Positions 26,567-35,894 are shown, counted from the first letter of the stretch. The stretch is 64,000 nucleotides of DNA from Comamonas flocculans (GCF_007954405.1 NZ_CP042344.1:2418001-2482000); one strand, 5' to 3'. Notes: generated by a model from the sequence alone, not told the origin. Numbers and translations: made by a program.

Positions 26567-26902
26567 ATGAAAACCCCGAGCACCCCCGCTTCTTCGGCCG
26601 CCGACACGCCGAGCGAAGCCACCTCGCGCGCCGAGACCAGCGCCGAAGCCAATGCCACCATGAGCGCCGAGAAGGACGTCTCTGCCGGCATGGACGAAGT
26701 GACCGCGCACCCGCTGGACGACATTCCGCAGGATGGCCCGCTGGACTTCGATGACGGTACGGTGCTGCACCCGCGCGGCGATACGCGCTGCACCGGCGGC
26801 ACCTGGGACGGCGAGGGCGCCGACGGTGGCGATACGGCACCGCCCGCCGAAATCATGTCCGAGCACGTGCTGCCGAGCAGCCAGCCAAAGCGGCGCGAGT
26901 AG
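26567..26902 (+). CDS. Small acidic protein of unknown function
   Basis: ATG 26567 is preceded at seven bases by GAGGAAA, a good ribosome site; an ATG 15 bases earlier is in frame but would bury that site. The 111-residue product is rich in Ala, Ser, Thr, Asp and Glu and low in hydrophobics. The first half looks disordered (SSAADTPSEATSRAETSAEA), while the second half contains DDIPQDGPLDFDDGTVLHPR and TWDGEGADGGDTAPP. I do not recognise a domain. It lies alone after tRNA-Lys. Confidence 0.6.
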   Translation: MKTPSTPASSAADTPSEATSRAETSAEANATMSAEKDVSAGMDEVTAHPLDDIPQDGPLDFDDGTVLHPRGDTRCTGGTWDGEGADGGDTAPPAEIMSEHVLPSSQPKRRE

Positions 26903-27019
26903 CGCTGACAGGCGCGGCGGCGCGTGCGGCCGCAGCCTGTCGCCTGCGTTCTGGGCGGCGCTGGGCGCAGCTGCGGCCTGCGCTTATCCTCGGTGCCACC
27001 CTGACTCGGAGGCAAACCG

Positions 27020-28624
27020 ATGACGACCCCCGCGCCGCTGCATGAACACCTGTGCCGCCATGCGCGCGAGCGGCCCGACGCGGCTGCGCTGCTGTGGTAT
27101 GGCCGTGCCATCACCTGGGCCGAGCTCGACGCGATGAGCGACGCCTTCGCCGCGCGCCTGCAAGCGCTGGGCGTGGGCGCGGGCGAACCGGTGGTGCTGT
27201 TTCTGAATAACTGTCCGCAATACTTCGTCGCGCATTACGGCATCCAGAAGATGGGCGCCATCGTCTGCCCGAGCGGTCCCTTGAACAAGGCGCATGAGCT
27301 GGGCTACCAGGTAGGCGACCTGCAGGCACGCGTGATCGTTGCCGCAAGCGATCTGTTGCCCATCGTCGAGCAGGTGCGCGGCCAAGCCGGCAGCACGCTC
27401 GCGCACGTGTTTGCCGTGCATTACGCCGACTGGCTGCCCGAGGTGCCGAACTTGCCGCTGCCGGCCGAGCTCCAGGCGGCGCGCGCGGCACCCCGGATAC
27501 GACAGGCGGACTGCGAGGACTTTGAAGCGGCAGTGCAATCGGGCGCCTGCCCGGCCCCGGTGGCGCGCGGCATGGACGACGTGGCGCTGATGACCTATAC
27601 CAGCGGCACCACCGGGCTGCCCAAGGGTGCGATGCTGAGCTTTGCCAACGCGCTGTTCAAGACCGAGGTGACCGCGCAGGCCAACGACTTCACGCAGCAG
27701 AGCATGGTGCTTTCGGTCGCGCCGCTCTACCACATCGCCGGCATGCTGATGGGTGTGAACGTGCCCATCTACGCCGGCGCCACGCAGGTGCTGCTGTTTC
27801 GCTTTGACCCGCAGGCGCTGCTGCAGGCGATCGCCACGTACCGCGTCACGCACTGGTATTCAATAGCGCCGATGAACGTTGCCTGCATGCAGCTGCCAGG
27901 CGCCGAGCACCATGACCTCACCAGCCTGCAGCGCAACCCGGTGACCAGCTTTGGCATCATGTTCACCGAGCCGCTGGCGCGCCAGTGGCAGGACTTCACG
28001 CGCGGGTCCTGCCTGAGCTATGAGGCGGCCTATGGCCTGTCCGAGACCCACACCATGGACACCGGCATGCCCGTGCGCGCGATCCGCTGGGGTACGCAGG
28101 GCAAGCCCATGCCGGGCGTTGCGATCCGCATTCTGGACACCGCGACCGGCGCAGAGCTGCCGAGGGGCGAGCTCGGCGAGATCACCGTGCGCTCGCCCGG
28201 CAACTTCCAGGGCTATTGGAACAAGCCCGAGGCCACGGCCGCCACGCTCAGAGACGGCTGGGTGCACACCGGCGACATGGGCCGGCTCGACGCCGAGGGC
28301 TACCTGAGCTTTACCGGGCGCATGAAGGAGATGATCAAGGTCTCGGGCTACAGCGTATTCCCCGAGGAGGTGGAGACCCTGCTCATCAAGCACCCCGCCG
28401 TGGCCCAGGCCGCAGTGGTTGCCGAGCCCGATGCCGCCAAGGGCGAGGTGGTCAAGGCCTTCATTGTCACCAAGCCAGGCCAGAGCCTGACGGCCGAGGC
28501 GCTGATCGCCTGGTCGCGCGAGAACATGGCGACCTACAAGGCGCCGCGCCACGTGCGCTTCATCGATGCGCTGCCGGCGACCGGTGCGGGCAAGGTGCTG
28601 CGCCGCCTGCTCAAGGACCTGTGA
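27020..28624 (+). CDS. AMP-dependent acyl-CoA ligase (class I adenylate-forming enzyme)
   Basis: The 534-residue enzyme activates a carboxylic acid to acyl-AMP and then acyl-CoA. Motifs in order are P-loop-like MTYTSGTTGLPKGAML near residue 192, the A5 segment YEAAYGLSETHTMDTGMP, GWVHTGDMGRLDAEGYLSFTGRMKEMIKVSGY, and the C-terminal catalytic Lys in PATGAGKVLRRLLK. AEHHDLTSLQRNPVTSFG replaces the usual G(A/G)APL region. Substrate chain length cannot be read from sequence; fatty or aromatic acids are both possible. It stands as a single gene ending 21 bases before convergent ftsY. Confidence 0.88.
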   Translation: MTTPAPLHEHLCRHARERPDAAALLWYGRAITWAELDAMSDAFAARLQALGVGAGEPVVLFLNNCPQYFVAHYGIQKMGAIVCPSGPLNKAHELGYQVGDLQARVIVAASDLLPIVEQVRGQAGSTLAHVFAVHYADWLPEVPNLPLPAELQAARAAPRIRQADCEDFEAAVQSGACPAPVARGMDDVALMTYTSGTTGLPKGAMLSFANALFKTEVTAQANDFTQQSMVLSVAPLYHIAGMLMGVNVPIYAGATQVLLFRFDPQALLQAIATYRVTHWYSIAPMNVACMQLPGAEHHDLTSLQRNPVTSFGIMFTEPLARQWQDFTRGSCLSYEAAYGLSETHTMDTGMPVRAIRWGTQGKPMPGVAIRILDTATGAELPRGELGEITVRSPGNFQGYWNKPEATAATLRDGWVHTGDMGRLDAEGYLSFTGRMKEMIKVSGYSVFPEEVETLLIKHPAVAQAAVVAEPDAAKGEVVKAFIVTKPGQSLTAEALIAWSRENMATYKAPRHVRFIDALPATGAGKVLRRLLKDL

Positions 28625-28645
28625 GGGGTCTTGCAGAGCGCCGCT

Positions 28646-29770
28646 TCAGCCCAGCAGCGCCTCGGCGAATTCCCGTGCCTTGAAGGTCTGCAGGTCCTGC
28701 ACCTGTTCGCCCACGCCGATGAAATAGACCGGCACCGGGCGCTCCTGCGCGATGGCGGCCAGCACGCCGCCCTTGGCGGTGCCGTCGAGTTTGGTGACGA
28801 TCAGGCCGGTGAGCTGCAGCGCTTCGTCGAAGGCCTTGACCTGGGCGAGGGCGTTCTGGCCGGTGTTGCCGTCGATGACCAGCAGCACCTCGTGCGGGGC
28901 GCTGGCGTAGGCCTTGGTGATCACGCGGCGGATCTTGGTCAGCTCCTGCATCAGGTGCAGCTGCGTGGGCAGGCGCCCGGCGGTGTCCACCAGCACCACG
29001 TCCTTGCCACGCGCGCGGCCCGCGCTCACCGCGTCGAAGCTCACGGCGGCCGGGTCGCCCCCCTGCTGGCTGATGATGTCCACGGTGTTGCGCGTGGCCC
29101 AGACGCCCAGCTGCTCGCGCGCCGCGGCGCGGAAGGTGTCGGCCGCGGCCAGCAGCACGCTCTGGCCGTGGTCCGCCAGGTGCCGGGTGAGCTTGCCGAT
29201 GGAGGTGGTCTTGCCCGCGCCGTTGACGCCCGCGACCATGATCACCGTGGGCTGGTGCGCGCCGATGACCAGCGGTTTTTCCAGCGGCTGCAGCAGCTCG
29301 GTCAGCGCGTCGGCCAGCAGCGCCTTGACGGCGGCCGGGTCGGCCGCCTTGTGTTCCTTGACCTTGCGCCTGAGCGTCTGCAGCAGCTGCGTGGTGGCTT
29401 TCACGCCGGTGTCGGCCATGAGCAGCGCGTCTTCGAGTTCCTCGTACAAGGCTTCGTCGATGCGCGTGCCGACGAACACGGTGGTGATGCCGCTGCCGGT
29501 CTTGCGCAGGCCGGCCGACAGGCGTGCCATCCAGCTCCGGCGCGCTGGCTCGGCGGTGACGGGAGACGGAGCGGGCGCGTCGGCCGGCGTGTCGGCGGGG
29601 GGCTGTGCCGCGGCGGGGACGGCGGGAGCGGCTGGCTCGGGTGCCGGCACCGGCGCGGGCGCTGCGGCCGGGGGCGGGGAGGGCTGGCCACCGGCGGGCG
29701 GAGCCTCGGGTGGTGCCGGCGCGGCGGGGGCCGCAGGGGGCGGGGTTTTTTTCTTGAAGAAGCTGAACAT
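28646..29770 (-). CDS. ftsY: Signal recognition particle receptor FtsY
   Basis: FtsY is the SRP receptor GTPase that delivers ribosome-nascent chain complexes to SecYEG. The 374-residue protein begins MFSFFKKKTPPP and has a Pro/Ala-rich segment to about residue 70 in place of the usual acidic A domain. The N domain follows (LYEELEDALLMADTGVKAT). The G domain contains VAGVNGAGKTTSIGKL near residue 180, LAAADTFRAAAREQL, VLVDTAGRLPT, VTKLDGTAKGG and VYFIGVGEQVQDLQ. It is divergent from the M16 peptidase genes across 29 bases. Confidence 0.95.
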   Translation of the reverse strand: MFSFFKKKTPPPAAPAAPAPPEAPPAGGQPSPPPAAAPAPVPAPEPAAPAVPAAAQPPADTPADAPAPSPVTAEPARRSWMARLSAGLRKTGSGITTVFVGTRIDEALYEELEDALLMADTGVKATTQLLQTLRRKVKEHKAADPAAVKALLADALTELLQPLEKPLVIGAHQPTVIMVAGVNGAGKTTSIGKLTRHLADHGQSVLLAAADTFRAAAREQLGVWATRNTVDIISQQGGDPAAVSFDAVSAGRARGKDVVLVDTAGRLPTQLHLMQELTKIRRVITKAYASAPHEVLLVIDGNTGQNALAQVKAFDEALQLTGLIVTKLDGTAKGGVLAAIAQERPVPVYFIGVGEQVQDLQTFKAREFAEALLG

Positions 29771-29799
29771 TGCGGGGTTTCTAGAATCGCAGCCATTCT

Positions 29800-31248
29800 A
29801 TGAAACACGCCCTTCTTTTTTGCGGGGTGCTCGCGTGCGCAGGCGCGCTGGCACAGACTTCCGGCACTGGCGCCATTCCCGCCGCCGCCGCCAGCGAGCC
29901 CGTGGCGACCACCGCCTCGGGGGCGCAGCAGTTCGCGCTGTCCAACGGCATGCAGCTGGTGGTGCAGCCCGACCACCGGGCGCCCACCGCCGTCCAGATG
30001 CTCTGGGTGCGCGTGGGCAGCATGGACGAGGTCAACGGCCGCACGGGCCTCGCGCACATGCTCGAGCACATGATGTTCAAGGGCTCGGCCAGCCTGGGGC
30101 CGGGGGAGTTTTCCCGCCGGGTGGCCAGGCTGGGCGGGCGCGAGAACGCCTTCACCACGCGTGACTACACCGGCTACTTCCAGCAGATACCGGCCGGGCG
30201 GCTCAAGGACGTGATGCAGCTGGAGGCCGACCGCTTCGCGCACAACCAGTGGCCCGACGAGGAATTTCGCAAGGAGCTGGAAGTGGTCAAGGAAGAGCGG
30301 CGCATGCGCACCGACGACCAGCCGCGCGCCGCGCTGATGGAGCAGCTCAACGCCGCCACCTTCATGGCCTCGCCCTACCACCACCCGGTGGTCGGCTGGA
30401 TGAGCGACCTGCACAGCATGCAGCCCGAGGACGCGCGCGCCTTCTACCGCCAGTGGTACGTGCCGGGCAATGCCGCGCTGGTGGTGGCGGGCGACGTACA
30501 GCCGCAGCAGGTGCTGGCCTGGGCCGAGGAGATCTACGGCAAGCTGCCCTCGGCCGCCCTGCCCGAGCGCAAGCCGCAGACCGAGCCCGAGCAGCGCGGC
30601 CTGCGCCGCGTCAGCCTGAAGGCGCCGGCCGAGCAGGCCTATGTGGCGTTGGCGTTTCGCATTCCCGGCATGCAGCGGCTGGCGCAGCTGCAGCCCGAGG
30701 ACAAGGACGCGCTGTCGCTGCTGGTGCTCTCGGCGGTGCTCAGCGGCTATGACGGTGCGCGGCTGGACCGCGAGCTGACCCAGGGCCCGCAGCGCGTGGC
30801 CGACAGCGCCGCGGCCCATGCCTCGATCTTCGGGCGCGGGCCGGCCACTTTCATGCTCACCGGCGTGCCGGCCAGCGGCCAGAGCCCCGAGGACGTGGAG
30901 CAGGCGCTGCGCGCCAGCGTCGCCCGCGTGGCCCGCGAGGGCGTGAGCGCGCAAGAGCTGGCGCGCGTGAAGGCGCAGTGGGCGGCCTCCACCATCTACG
31001 CGCGCGACTCGCTCATGGGCCAGGCGATGGACCTGGGCAGCAACTGGGTGCAAGGCCTGCCGCTGGACGCCGACGACCGGCTGCTGGCGCTGCTGCAGGA
31101 CGTGGCGCCGGCCGACGTGCAGGCCGTGGCCCGGCGCTACTTTGGCGACGACCAGCTGACCGTGGGCACGCTGCTGCCCCAGGCCCTGCCCGAGGGCGCC
31201 AAGGCCAGGGCGCCCGCCGCCGGGGCCGACGACGGCGTGATGCGCTGA
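29800..31248 (+). CDS. M16 family zinc metallopeptidase (active subunit)
   Basis: The 482-residue protein has a Sec signal peptide (FCGVLACAGALAQ). The inverted zinc motif HMLEH (in TGLAHMLEHMMFKG) lies near residue 87, and the third ligand Glu is in KELEVVKEERR about 76 residues later. It therefore has a full active site. The C-terminal half (GVSAQELARVKAQW) carries the second M16 domain. It is followed after 12 bases by an M16 homologue lacking the zinc ligands, a typical heterodimer pair in Gram-negative bacteria. A periplasmic peptidase role is inferred. Confidence 0.92.
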   Translation: MKHALLFCGVLACAGALAQTSGTGAIPAAAASEPVATTASGAQQFALSNGMQLVVQPDHRAPTAVQMLWVRVGSMDEVNGRTGLAHMLEHMMFKGSASLGPGEFSRRVARLGGRENAFTTRDYTGYFQQIPAGRLKDVMQLEADRFAHNQWPDEEFRKELEVVKEERRMRTDDQPRAALMEQLNAATFMASPYHHPVVGWMSDLHSMQPEDARAFYRQWYVPGNAALVVAGDVQPQQVLAWAEEIYGKLPSAALPERKPQTEPEQRGLRRVSLKAPAEQAYVALAFRIPGMQRLAQLQPEDKDALSLLVLSAVLSGYDGARLDRELTQGPQRVADSAAAHASIFGRGPATFMLTGVPASGQSPEDVEQALRASVARVAREGVSAQELARVKAQWAASTIYARDSLMGQAMDLGSNWVQGLPLDADDRLLALLQDVAPADVQAVARRYFGDDQLTVGTLLPQALPEGAKARAPAAGADDGVMR

Positions 31249-31260
31249 GGAGGGCAAACC

Positions 31261-32658
31261 ATGATCAAAACCATCAAAAAGATAGCTTCTTGCGCAATGC
31301 TGGTGGGCGTTACAGGCCTTTTTTATACACAAAGTGCGTTTGCCCTCCTGCCGATAGAACACTGGACGCGGCCCGACGGCGCGCAGGTCTGGCTGGTGCA
31401 AAGCCCGGCCATTGCCATGGTGGACGTGCAGCTCGAGTTCGACGCCGGCAGCCGCCGCGACCCCGCCGCCCAGGCCGGCCTGGCCAGCGCCGCGGCCTTG
31501 ATGAGCGCCAAGGGCGTGCGCGCGGCCGAGGGCCGGCCGGCGCTGGACGAGAACCAGCTCGGCGAGGCCTGGGCCGACCTGGGCGCGAGCCTGGGCGCGG
31601 ACGCCGGGCGCGATGCGCTGAGCTTTTCGCTGCGCTCGCTGACCCGCCCCGAACTGCTCGGGCGCGCCGCAGAACTGGCCGCGCGCCAGATCGGCGAGCC
31701 CAGCTACCCCGCGGCGGTCTGGCAGCGCGAGCGTGCGCGCTGGAGCGCTGCCATCGCCGAGGGCGACACGCGCCCGGGCACCGTCGCGGGCAAGGCCTTT
31801 TCGCGGGCCCTCTACCGCGGCAATCCCTACGGTTACGAGACCACGGCCGCCACGCTGCAGGCGATCGGCGTCGCCGACCTGCAGGCCTACCACGCGCGCT
31901 ACCTGCAGCGCTGCCGCGCGCGCGTGGCCATCGTCGGCGCGGTGGACCGGGCGCAGGCGCAGGGCCTGGTCGACGCGCTGCTCGCCCGCCTGCCCGCCGG
32001 GGATGCGCAGGCCTGCGCGCCGCTGCCGGCGGTGGCCAGCGTGGCGCCGCTGGCCGCGCCGCAGCGTATCGACATCCCCTTCAACTCGGCCCAGACGCAC
32101 GTGCTGATCGGCCAGCCCGGCATCGCGCGCAGGGACCCGGATTTCCTCGCGCTGCTGGTGGGCAACCACATCCTGGGCGGCGGCGGCTTCGCCTCGCGGC
32201 TGATGGAGGAGGTGCGCGAAAAGCGCGGCCTGTCCTACAGCGTGTACAGCGATTTTTCGCCCGGACTGAACGTGGGCGCCTTCGTCGCCGGCCTGCAGAC
32301 GCGCCCCGAGCAGGCCGCACAGGCGCTGCAGGTGACCCAGCAGGTGATCGCCGACTTCGTGCGCGACGGCCCGACCGAAGCCGAGCTGCAGGCCGCCAAG
32401 GACAACCTCGTGGGCGGCTTTGCGCTGCGCATCGACAGCAACCGCAAGCTGCTGGGCAACGTCGTCAACATCGCGCGCAACGGCCTGCCGCTGGACTACC
32501 TCGAAGGCTGGACCGAGCGCGTGCAGGCGCTCAGCGCCGAACAGGTCAAGGCCGCCATGGCCCGCGTGCTGCAGCCCGCTCGCATGGTCACCGTGGTGCT
32601 GGGCGCGGCGCCCGCTGCTGCGGACGCGCCCACGGCGGCAGCGGCCGACCGGCCATGA
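31261..32658 (+). CDS. M16 family protein lacking the zinc motif (partner subunit)
   Basis: The 465-residue protein has a signal peptide (KKIASCAMLVGVTGLFYTQS) encoded by unusually AT-rich codons that coincide with a dispersed repeat copy. The position of HxxEH holds AGLASAAALMSAKG, so no zinc can bind. It keeps the substrate-binding signature GGGGFASRLMEEVREKRGLSYSVYSDF that completes the active site of the partner. It lies directly downstream of the active M16 gene and overlaps rsmD. Confidence 0.9.
   Translation: MIKTIKKIASCAMLVGVTGLFYTQSAFALLPIEHWTRPDGAQVWLVQSPAIAMVDVQLEFDAGSRRDPAAQAGLASAAALMSAKGVRAAEGRPALDENQLGEAWADLGASLGADAGRDALSFSLRSLTRPELLGRAAELAARQIGEPSYPAAVWQRERARWSAAIAEGDTRPGTVAGKAFSRALYRGNPYGYETTAATLQAIGVADLQAYHARYLQRCRARVAIVGAVDRAQAQGLVDALLARLPAGDAQACAPLPAVASVAPLAAPQRIDIPFNSAQTHVLIGQPGIARRDPDFLALLVGNHILGGGGFASRLMEEVREKRGLSYSVYSDFSPGLNVGAFVAGLQTRPEQAAQALQVTQQVIADFVRDGPTEAELQAAKDNLVGGFALRIDSNRKLLGNVVNIARNGLPLDYLEGWTERVQALSAEQVKAAMARVLQPARMVTVVLGAAPAAADAPTAAAADRP
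31276..31326 (+). repeat. Dispersed ATAGCT-N4-GCGC element copy inside a signal-peptide sequence
   Basis: The core ATAGCTTCTTGCGC lies at 31282-31295 and is preceded by AAAAAG and followed by a stretch ending in CCTTTTTT. It codes residues 8-12 of the M16 partner protein. The codons ata, gct, tct and tgc differ from the GC-rich codons of the rest of the gene. Confidence 0.5.
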
Positions 32659-33242
32659 AGGCACGCACCGCGCGCGCACCGGGCGAGGTGCGCATCATCG
32701 GCGGGCTGTACAAGCGCACCCGCCTGCCGGTGCTGGACCGCCCCGGCCTGCGCCCCACGCCCGACCGGGTGCGCGAGACCCTGTTCAACTGGCTGGGCCA
32801 GGACCTGGGCGGCTGGCGCTGCATGGACGTGTTTGCCGGCAGCGGCGCGCTGGGGCTGGAGGCGGCGTCACGCGGGGCGGCGCAGGTGCTGCTGGTGGAG
32901 CAGGACGCGCTGCTGGCGCGCCAGATCGGCCAGCTGGCCGAGCGCCTGCGGGCGGCGGCCGTGCAGGTGCGCCGCGGCGACGGCCTGAGCGAGCTCGCGC
33001 GCTGCGCACCCGCCAGCCTGGACCTGGTGCTGCTGGACCCGCCCTTCGACACGCAGGCGCTGCTGCCCGCGGCCCTGAAGAGCGCGGCGCGGGCGCTTGC
33101 CCCCGGCGGCTGGATCTACCTGGAAGCCGGCCGGCGCTGGGATGCGGCCGCGCTGCAGCCGGCGGGCCTGGTCTGCCAGCGCTACCTCAAGGCCGGCGCG
33201 GCGCATGCCCATTTGCTGCAGAGCGCACCTGAAAGCTATTGA
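32655..33242 (+). CDS. rsmD: 16S rRNA (guanine-966-N2) methyltransferase
   Basis: RsmD methylates G966 of 16S rRNA in the assembled 30S subunit. ATG 32655 overlaps the upstream stop (ATGA), and the product is 195 residues. Motifs are VRIIGGLYKRTRLPV, LRPTPDRVRETLFNWL, SAM-binding DVFAGSGALGLEAASRGA and catalytic VLLDPPF near residue 122. The rsmD-coaD order is common in Proteobacteria. Confidence 0.95.
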   Translation: MKARTARAPGEVRIIGGLYKRTRLPVLDRPGLRPTPDRVRETLFNWLGQDLGGWRCMDVFAGSGALGLEAASRGAAQVLLVEQDALLARQIGQLAERLRAAAVQVRRGDGLSELARCAPASLDLVLLDPPFDTQALLPAALKSAARALAPGGWIYLEAGRRWDAAALQPAGLVCQRYLKAGAAHAHLLQSAPESY

Positions 33243-33335
33243 AACAAGAGCTTCCGGCGCTTGCTGCGCCTGCGCCAACCCCAGTTTTCGTCCCCAAGGC
33301 CGCATAATGGCCGCTGGCCCAACCAGGAGCGCACC

Positions 33336-33830
33336 GTGCCCGACCACCGCCTTGCCGTCTTCCCCGGAACCTTCGACCCCATCACCCTGGGGCACGAGGA
33401 CATGCTGCGCCGCGCCTGTGCGCTGTTCGACGGGGTGATCCTGGCGGTGGCGATCGCGCACCACAAGAAGACGCTGTTCACGCTGGACGAGCGCCTCGCG
33501 CTCGCGCGCGCCGCGCTGGCCGACCTGCCGCAGGTGCAGGTACTGCCCTTCGAGGGCCTGGTGACCGAATTCGCCGTGGCCCAGGGCGCGCAGGTGATGG
33601 TGCGCGGCCTGCGTTCGGGCAGCGACTTCGACTACGAATTCCAGCTGGCCGACATGAACCGCCACCTGCGCCCCGAGGTAGACACCGTCTTCCTCACGCC
33701 CGACGCGCGCTGGCAGAGCATCAGCAGCACGCTGGTGCGCGAGATCGCCACGCTGGGCGGCAAGGTGCAGGGCCTGGTGAGCGCGGCGGTGCTGGCGCCG
33801 CTGCTGGCCAAGGTGGGACGGCAGCAGTAG
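33336..33830 (+). CDS. coaD: Phosphopantetheine adenylyltransferase
   Basis: CoaD transfers AMP to 4'-phosphopantetheine in the fourth step of coenzyme A synthesis. GTG 33336, preceded by AGGAG, gives 164 residues. The nucleotidyltransferase motif VFPGTFDPITLGHEDM contains the TxGH signature, RGLRSGSDFDYEFQLADMN is the pantetheine site, and SSTLVREIATLGG is the ISSTxVR motif. Fragments of the dispersed ATAGCT element lie on both sides of the gene. Confidence 0.96.
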   Translation: MPDHRLAVFPGTFDPITLGHEDMLRRACALFDGVILAVAIAHHKKTLFTLDERLALARAALADLPQVQVLPFEGLVTEFAVAQGAQVMVRGLRSGSDFDYEFQLADMNRHLRPEVDTVFLTPDARWQSISSTLVREIATLGGKVQGLVSAAVLAPLLAKVGRQQ

Positions 33831-33863
33831 GGCGTGGGCATGCCCCGCGCGGGGAAAAAAATA

Positions 33864-33900
33864 CTACTTGTTTGATAGCTTGCAGCGCTTGTCCGGCAAG
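33864..33900 (+). repeat. Dispersed ATAGCT-N4-GCGC element copy
   Basis: The core ATAGCTTGCAGCGC lies at 33875-33888, after CTTGTTTG, in the gap downstream of coaD. A partial copy in the opposite direction (minus strand CTTGTTTCAATAGCTTTC, 33233-33252) lies upstream of coaD and overlaps the end of rsmD. Confidence 0.5.
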
Positions 33901-33961
33901 AGTTTGGTCCACTTTTTACTGTAAATTTTTGCCCTGTGGCGCAGACCGTGCCAGCGCGGCT

Positions 33962-35827
33962 TCAGGAGCTCGTCCAGTCGGCCGGCACCTGCGAGCCCGC
34001 GGTCGCGGTCGGCGAGCTCTTGGCCTGCTCCGGAACGATGGCGCTCACCGGCGCGGGGTGGGGCGCGCGCCGGCGCGTGAGCGACTCGGCAATCTGCACG
34101 GCAGAGGCCGGGCGTCCGCCCACGGTGGGGCGCAGGATGTCCGGGTTGTATTGCAGCTCCTCGGGCGTGGGCACGTGCGGCGCGAAGTTGTGCGCGTCCG
34201 CCAGCGGCCAGTACAGCCGGTAGACGTTGTGCTGGTGCTGCAGGTCGTCGAGGATGGCGCGCCGCTCCACCGTCGGCATCAGCGCCGAGAGCAGGCGGAT
34301 GCGCGCGCTGTCGATGCGCCGCACGATGTGGTGGGTGGAGAGCTGGTCCGGGTGCATCAGGCCCGCGGCCTGCAGCAGTTCCTTGAGCGCATGCAGCGTG
34401 TTGGCGTGGTATTGCGCCACGCGCGGCGCCTTGTCCGAAACCACCAGCGCCTTTTCGCGCACCGGGTCCTGCGTGGTGATGCCGGTGGGGCAGAAGCCGG
34501 TGTGGCAGACCTGCGCCTGGATGCAGCCCAGCGCCATCATGAAGCCGCGCCCCGAGTTGCACCAGTCCGCGCCCAGCGCGAACATGCGCGCCAGGTCGAA
34601 CGAGGTGATCACCTTGCCCGCAGCGCCGATCTTGATGCGCTCGCGCAGGCCCACGCCGATCAGCGTGTTGTGCACCAGGTGCAGGCCCTCCTGCACCGGC
34701 GCGCCCATGTGGTCGGCGAATTCGATCGGCGCGGCGCCCGTGCCGCCCTCGGCGCCATCCACCACGATGTAGTCGGGCGTGATGTCGGTCTCCAGCATGG
34801 CCTTGACGATGCCGAACCACTCCCAGATGTGGCCTATGCACAGCTTGAAGCCCACCGGCTTGCCCCCCGAGAGTTCACGCAGCCGGGCGATGAAATGCAT
34901 CATCTCCACCGGGGTGGAAAAGGCGCTGTGCGCCGAGGGCGAGACGCAGTCCTCGCCCTCGGGCACGCCGCGCGCGGCGGCGATCTCGGCCGTGACCTTG
35001 GCCCCGGGCAGGATGCCGCCATGGCCCGGCTTGGCGCCCTGGCTGAGCTTGATCTCCACCATCTTGACCTGGGCGTTCGTGGCCTGTTCGGCAAAGCGTT
35101 CGGCGCTGAAGCTGCCATCGGGGTTGCGGCAGCCGAAGTAGCCCGAGCCGATCTCCCAGATCAGGTCGCCGCCGTGTTCGCGGTGGTAGCGGCTGATGCC
35201 GCCCTCGCCGGTATCGTGGGCGAAGTCGCCCATCTTCGCGCCCAGGTTCAGCGCCAGGATGGCGTTGGCCGAGAGCGCGCCGAAGCTCATCGCCGAGATG
35301 TTGAACACGCTGGCGTTGTAGGGCTTGGTGCAGGGCGACACCCCCACGCGCGGGGTGTCCGGGCGCCCGCCTATCCAGATGCGGAAGTCGTGCGAGTCGA
35401 TGGTGGTGGGGTGCATGGAGTGGTTGATCCACTCATAGCCCTTGGCGCCCACGTCCAGCTTGGTGCCGAAGGGGCGCACGTCGGGCACGCCCTTGGCGCG
35501 CTGGTAGACCACGGTGCGCTGCGCGCGCGTGAAGGGTTCGCCCTTTTCGATGTCGCCCTCGATGAAGTACTGGCGGATTTCCGGGCGGATGAACTCCAGG
35601 AAGAAGCGCATGTGCCCGAGGATGGGGTAGTTGCGCAGGATGGCGTGGCGTGTCTGCTGCATGTCGTACACGCCCACCGCAATCAGCGCGCAGGCGAGCA
35701 GGAAGATGACCAGCGGCCAGGCCCCGGGGCGCAGCGCCATCCACGGCAGGCTGACGACGGCCGCGGCCACGGACAGGGCGAAGGTGGTGTAGCGCACATG
35801 GGTGGCCACGAAGTGCGGATGAAACAT
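33962..35827 (-). CDS. FMN-binding glutamate-synthase family protein with N-terminal membrane segment
   Basis: The 621-residue protein has two hydrophobic helices in the first 55 residues (FALSVAAAVVSLPWMAL and WPLVIFLLACALIAVGVY). The rest matches the central and FMN-binding region of glutamate synthase: FNISAMSFGALSANAILAL, KPGHGGILPGAKVT, VDGAEGGTGAAPIEFADH and GADWCNSGRGFMMALGCIQA, with FCPTGITTQDP near the end. It lacks the glutaminase domain of GltB, so it cannot use glutamine alone. Members of this group are common stand-alone proteins of unknown electron donor and substrate. It sits alone between coaD and moeB. Confidence 0.88.
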   Translation of the reverse strand: MFHPHFVATHVRYTTFALSVAAAVVSLPWMALRPGAWPLVIFLLACALIAVGVYDMQQTRHAILRNYPILGHMRFFLEFIRPEIRQYFIEGDIEKGEPFTRAQRTVVYQRAKGVPDVRPFGTKLDVGAKGYEWINHSMHPTTIDSHDFRIWIGGRPDTPRVGVSPCTKPYNASVFNISAMSFGALSANAILALNLGAKMGDFAHDTGEGGISRYHREHGGDLIWEIGSGYFGCRNPDGSFSAERFAEQATNAQVKMVEIKLSQGAKPGHGGILPGAKVTAEIAAARGVPEGEDCVSPSAHSAFSTPVEMMHFIARLRELSGGKPVGFKLCIGHIWEWFGIVKAMLETDITPDYIVVDGAEGGTGAAPIEFADHMGAPVQEGLHLVHNTLIGVGLRERIKIGAAGKVITSFDLARMFALGADWCNSGRGFMMALGCIQAQVCHTGFCPTGITTQDPVREKALVVSDKAPRVAQYHANTLHALKELLQAAGLMHPDQLSTHHIVRRIDSARIRLLSALMPTVERRAILDDLQHQHNVYRLYWPLADAHNFAPHVPTPEELQYNPDILRPTVGGRPASAVQIAESLTRRRAPHPAPVSAIVPEQAKSSPTATAGSQVPADWTSS

Positions 35828-35894
35828 GGACGGACAGACGAGGAATGCCGATGGGCGATCCTAGCCCACCCGCCCGCGTTTGGGCAGCGGCCCT

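Noticed and set aside
29401..32679. Very long open frame opposite the M16 peptidase genes
   Set aside because: It spans several well-supported genes on the other strand and encodes a His/Ala/Gly-rich product; this is expected from high GC at third codon positions.
33842..33861. CCCCGCGCGGGG followed by an A-run after coaD as a terminator
   Set aside because: On the coaD strand the hairpin is followed by A, not T; on the other strand the T-run precedes the hairpin.
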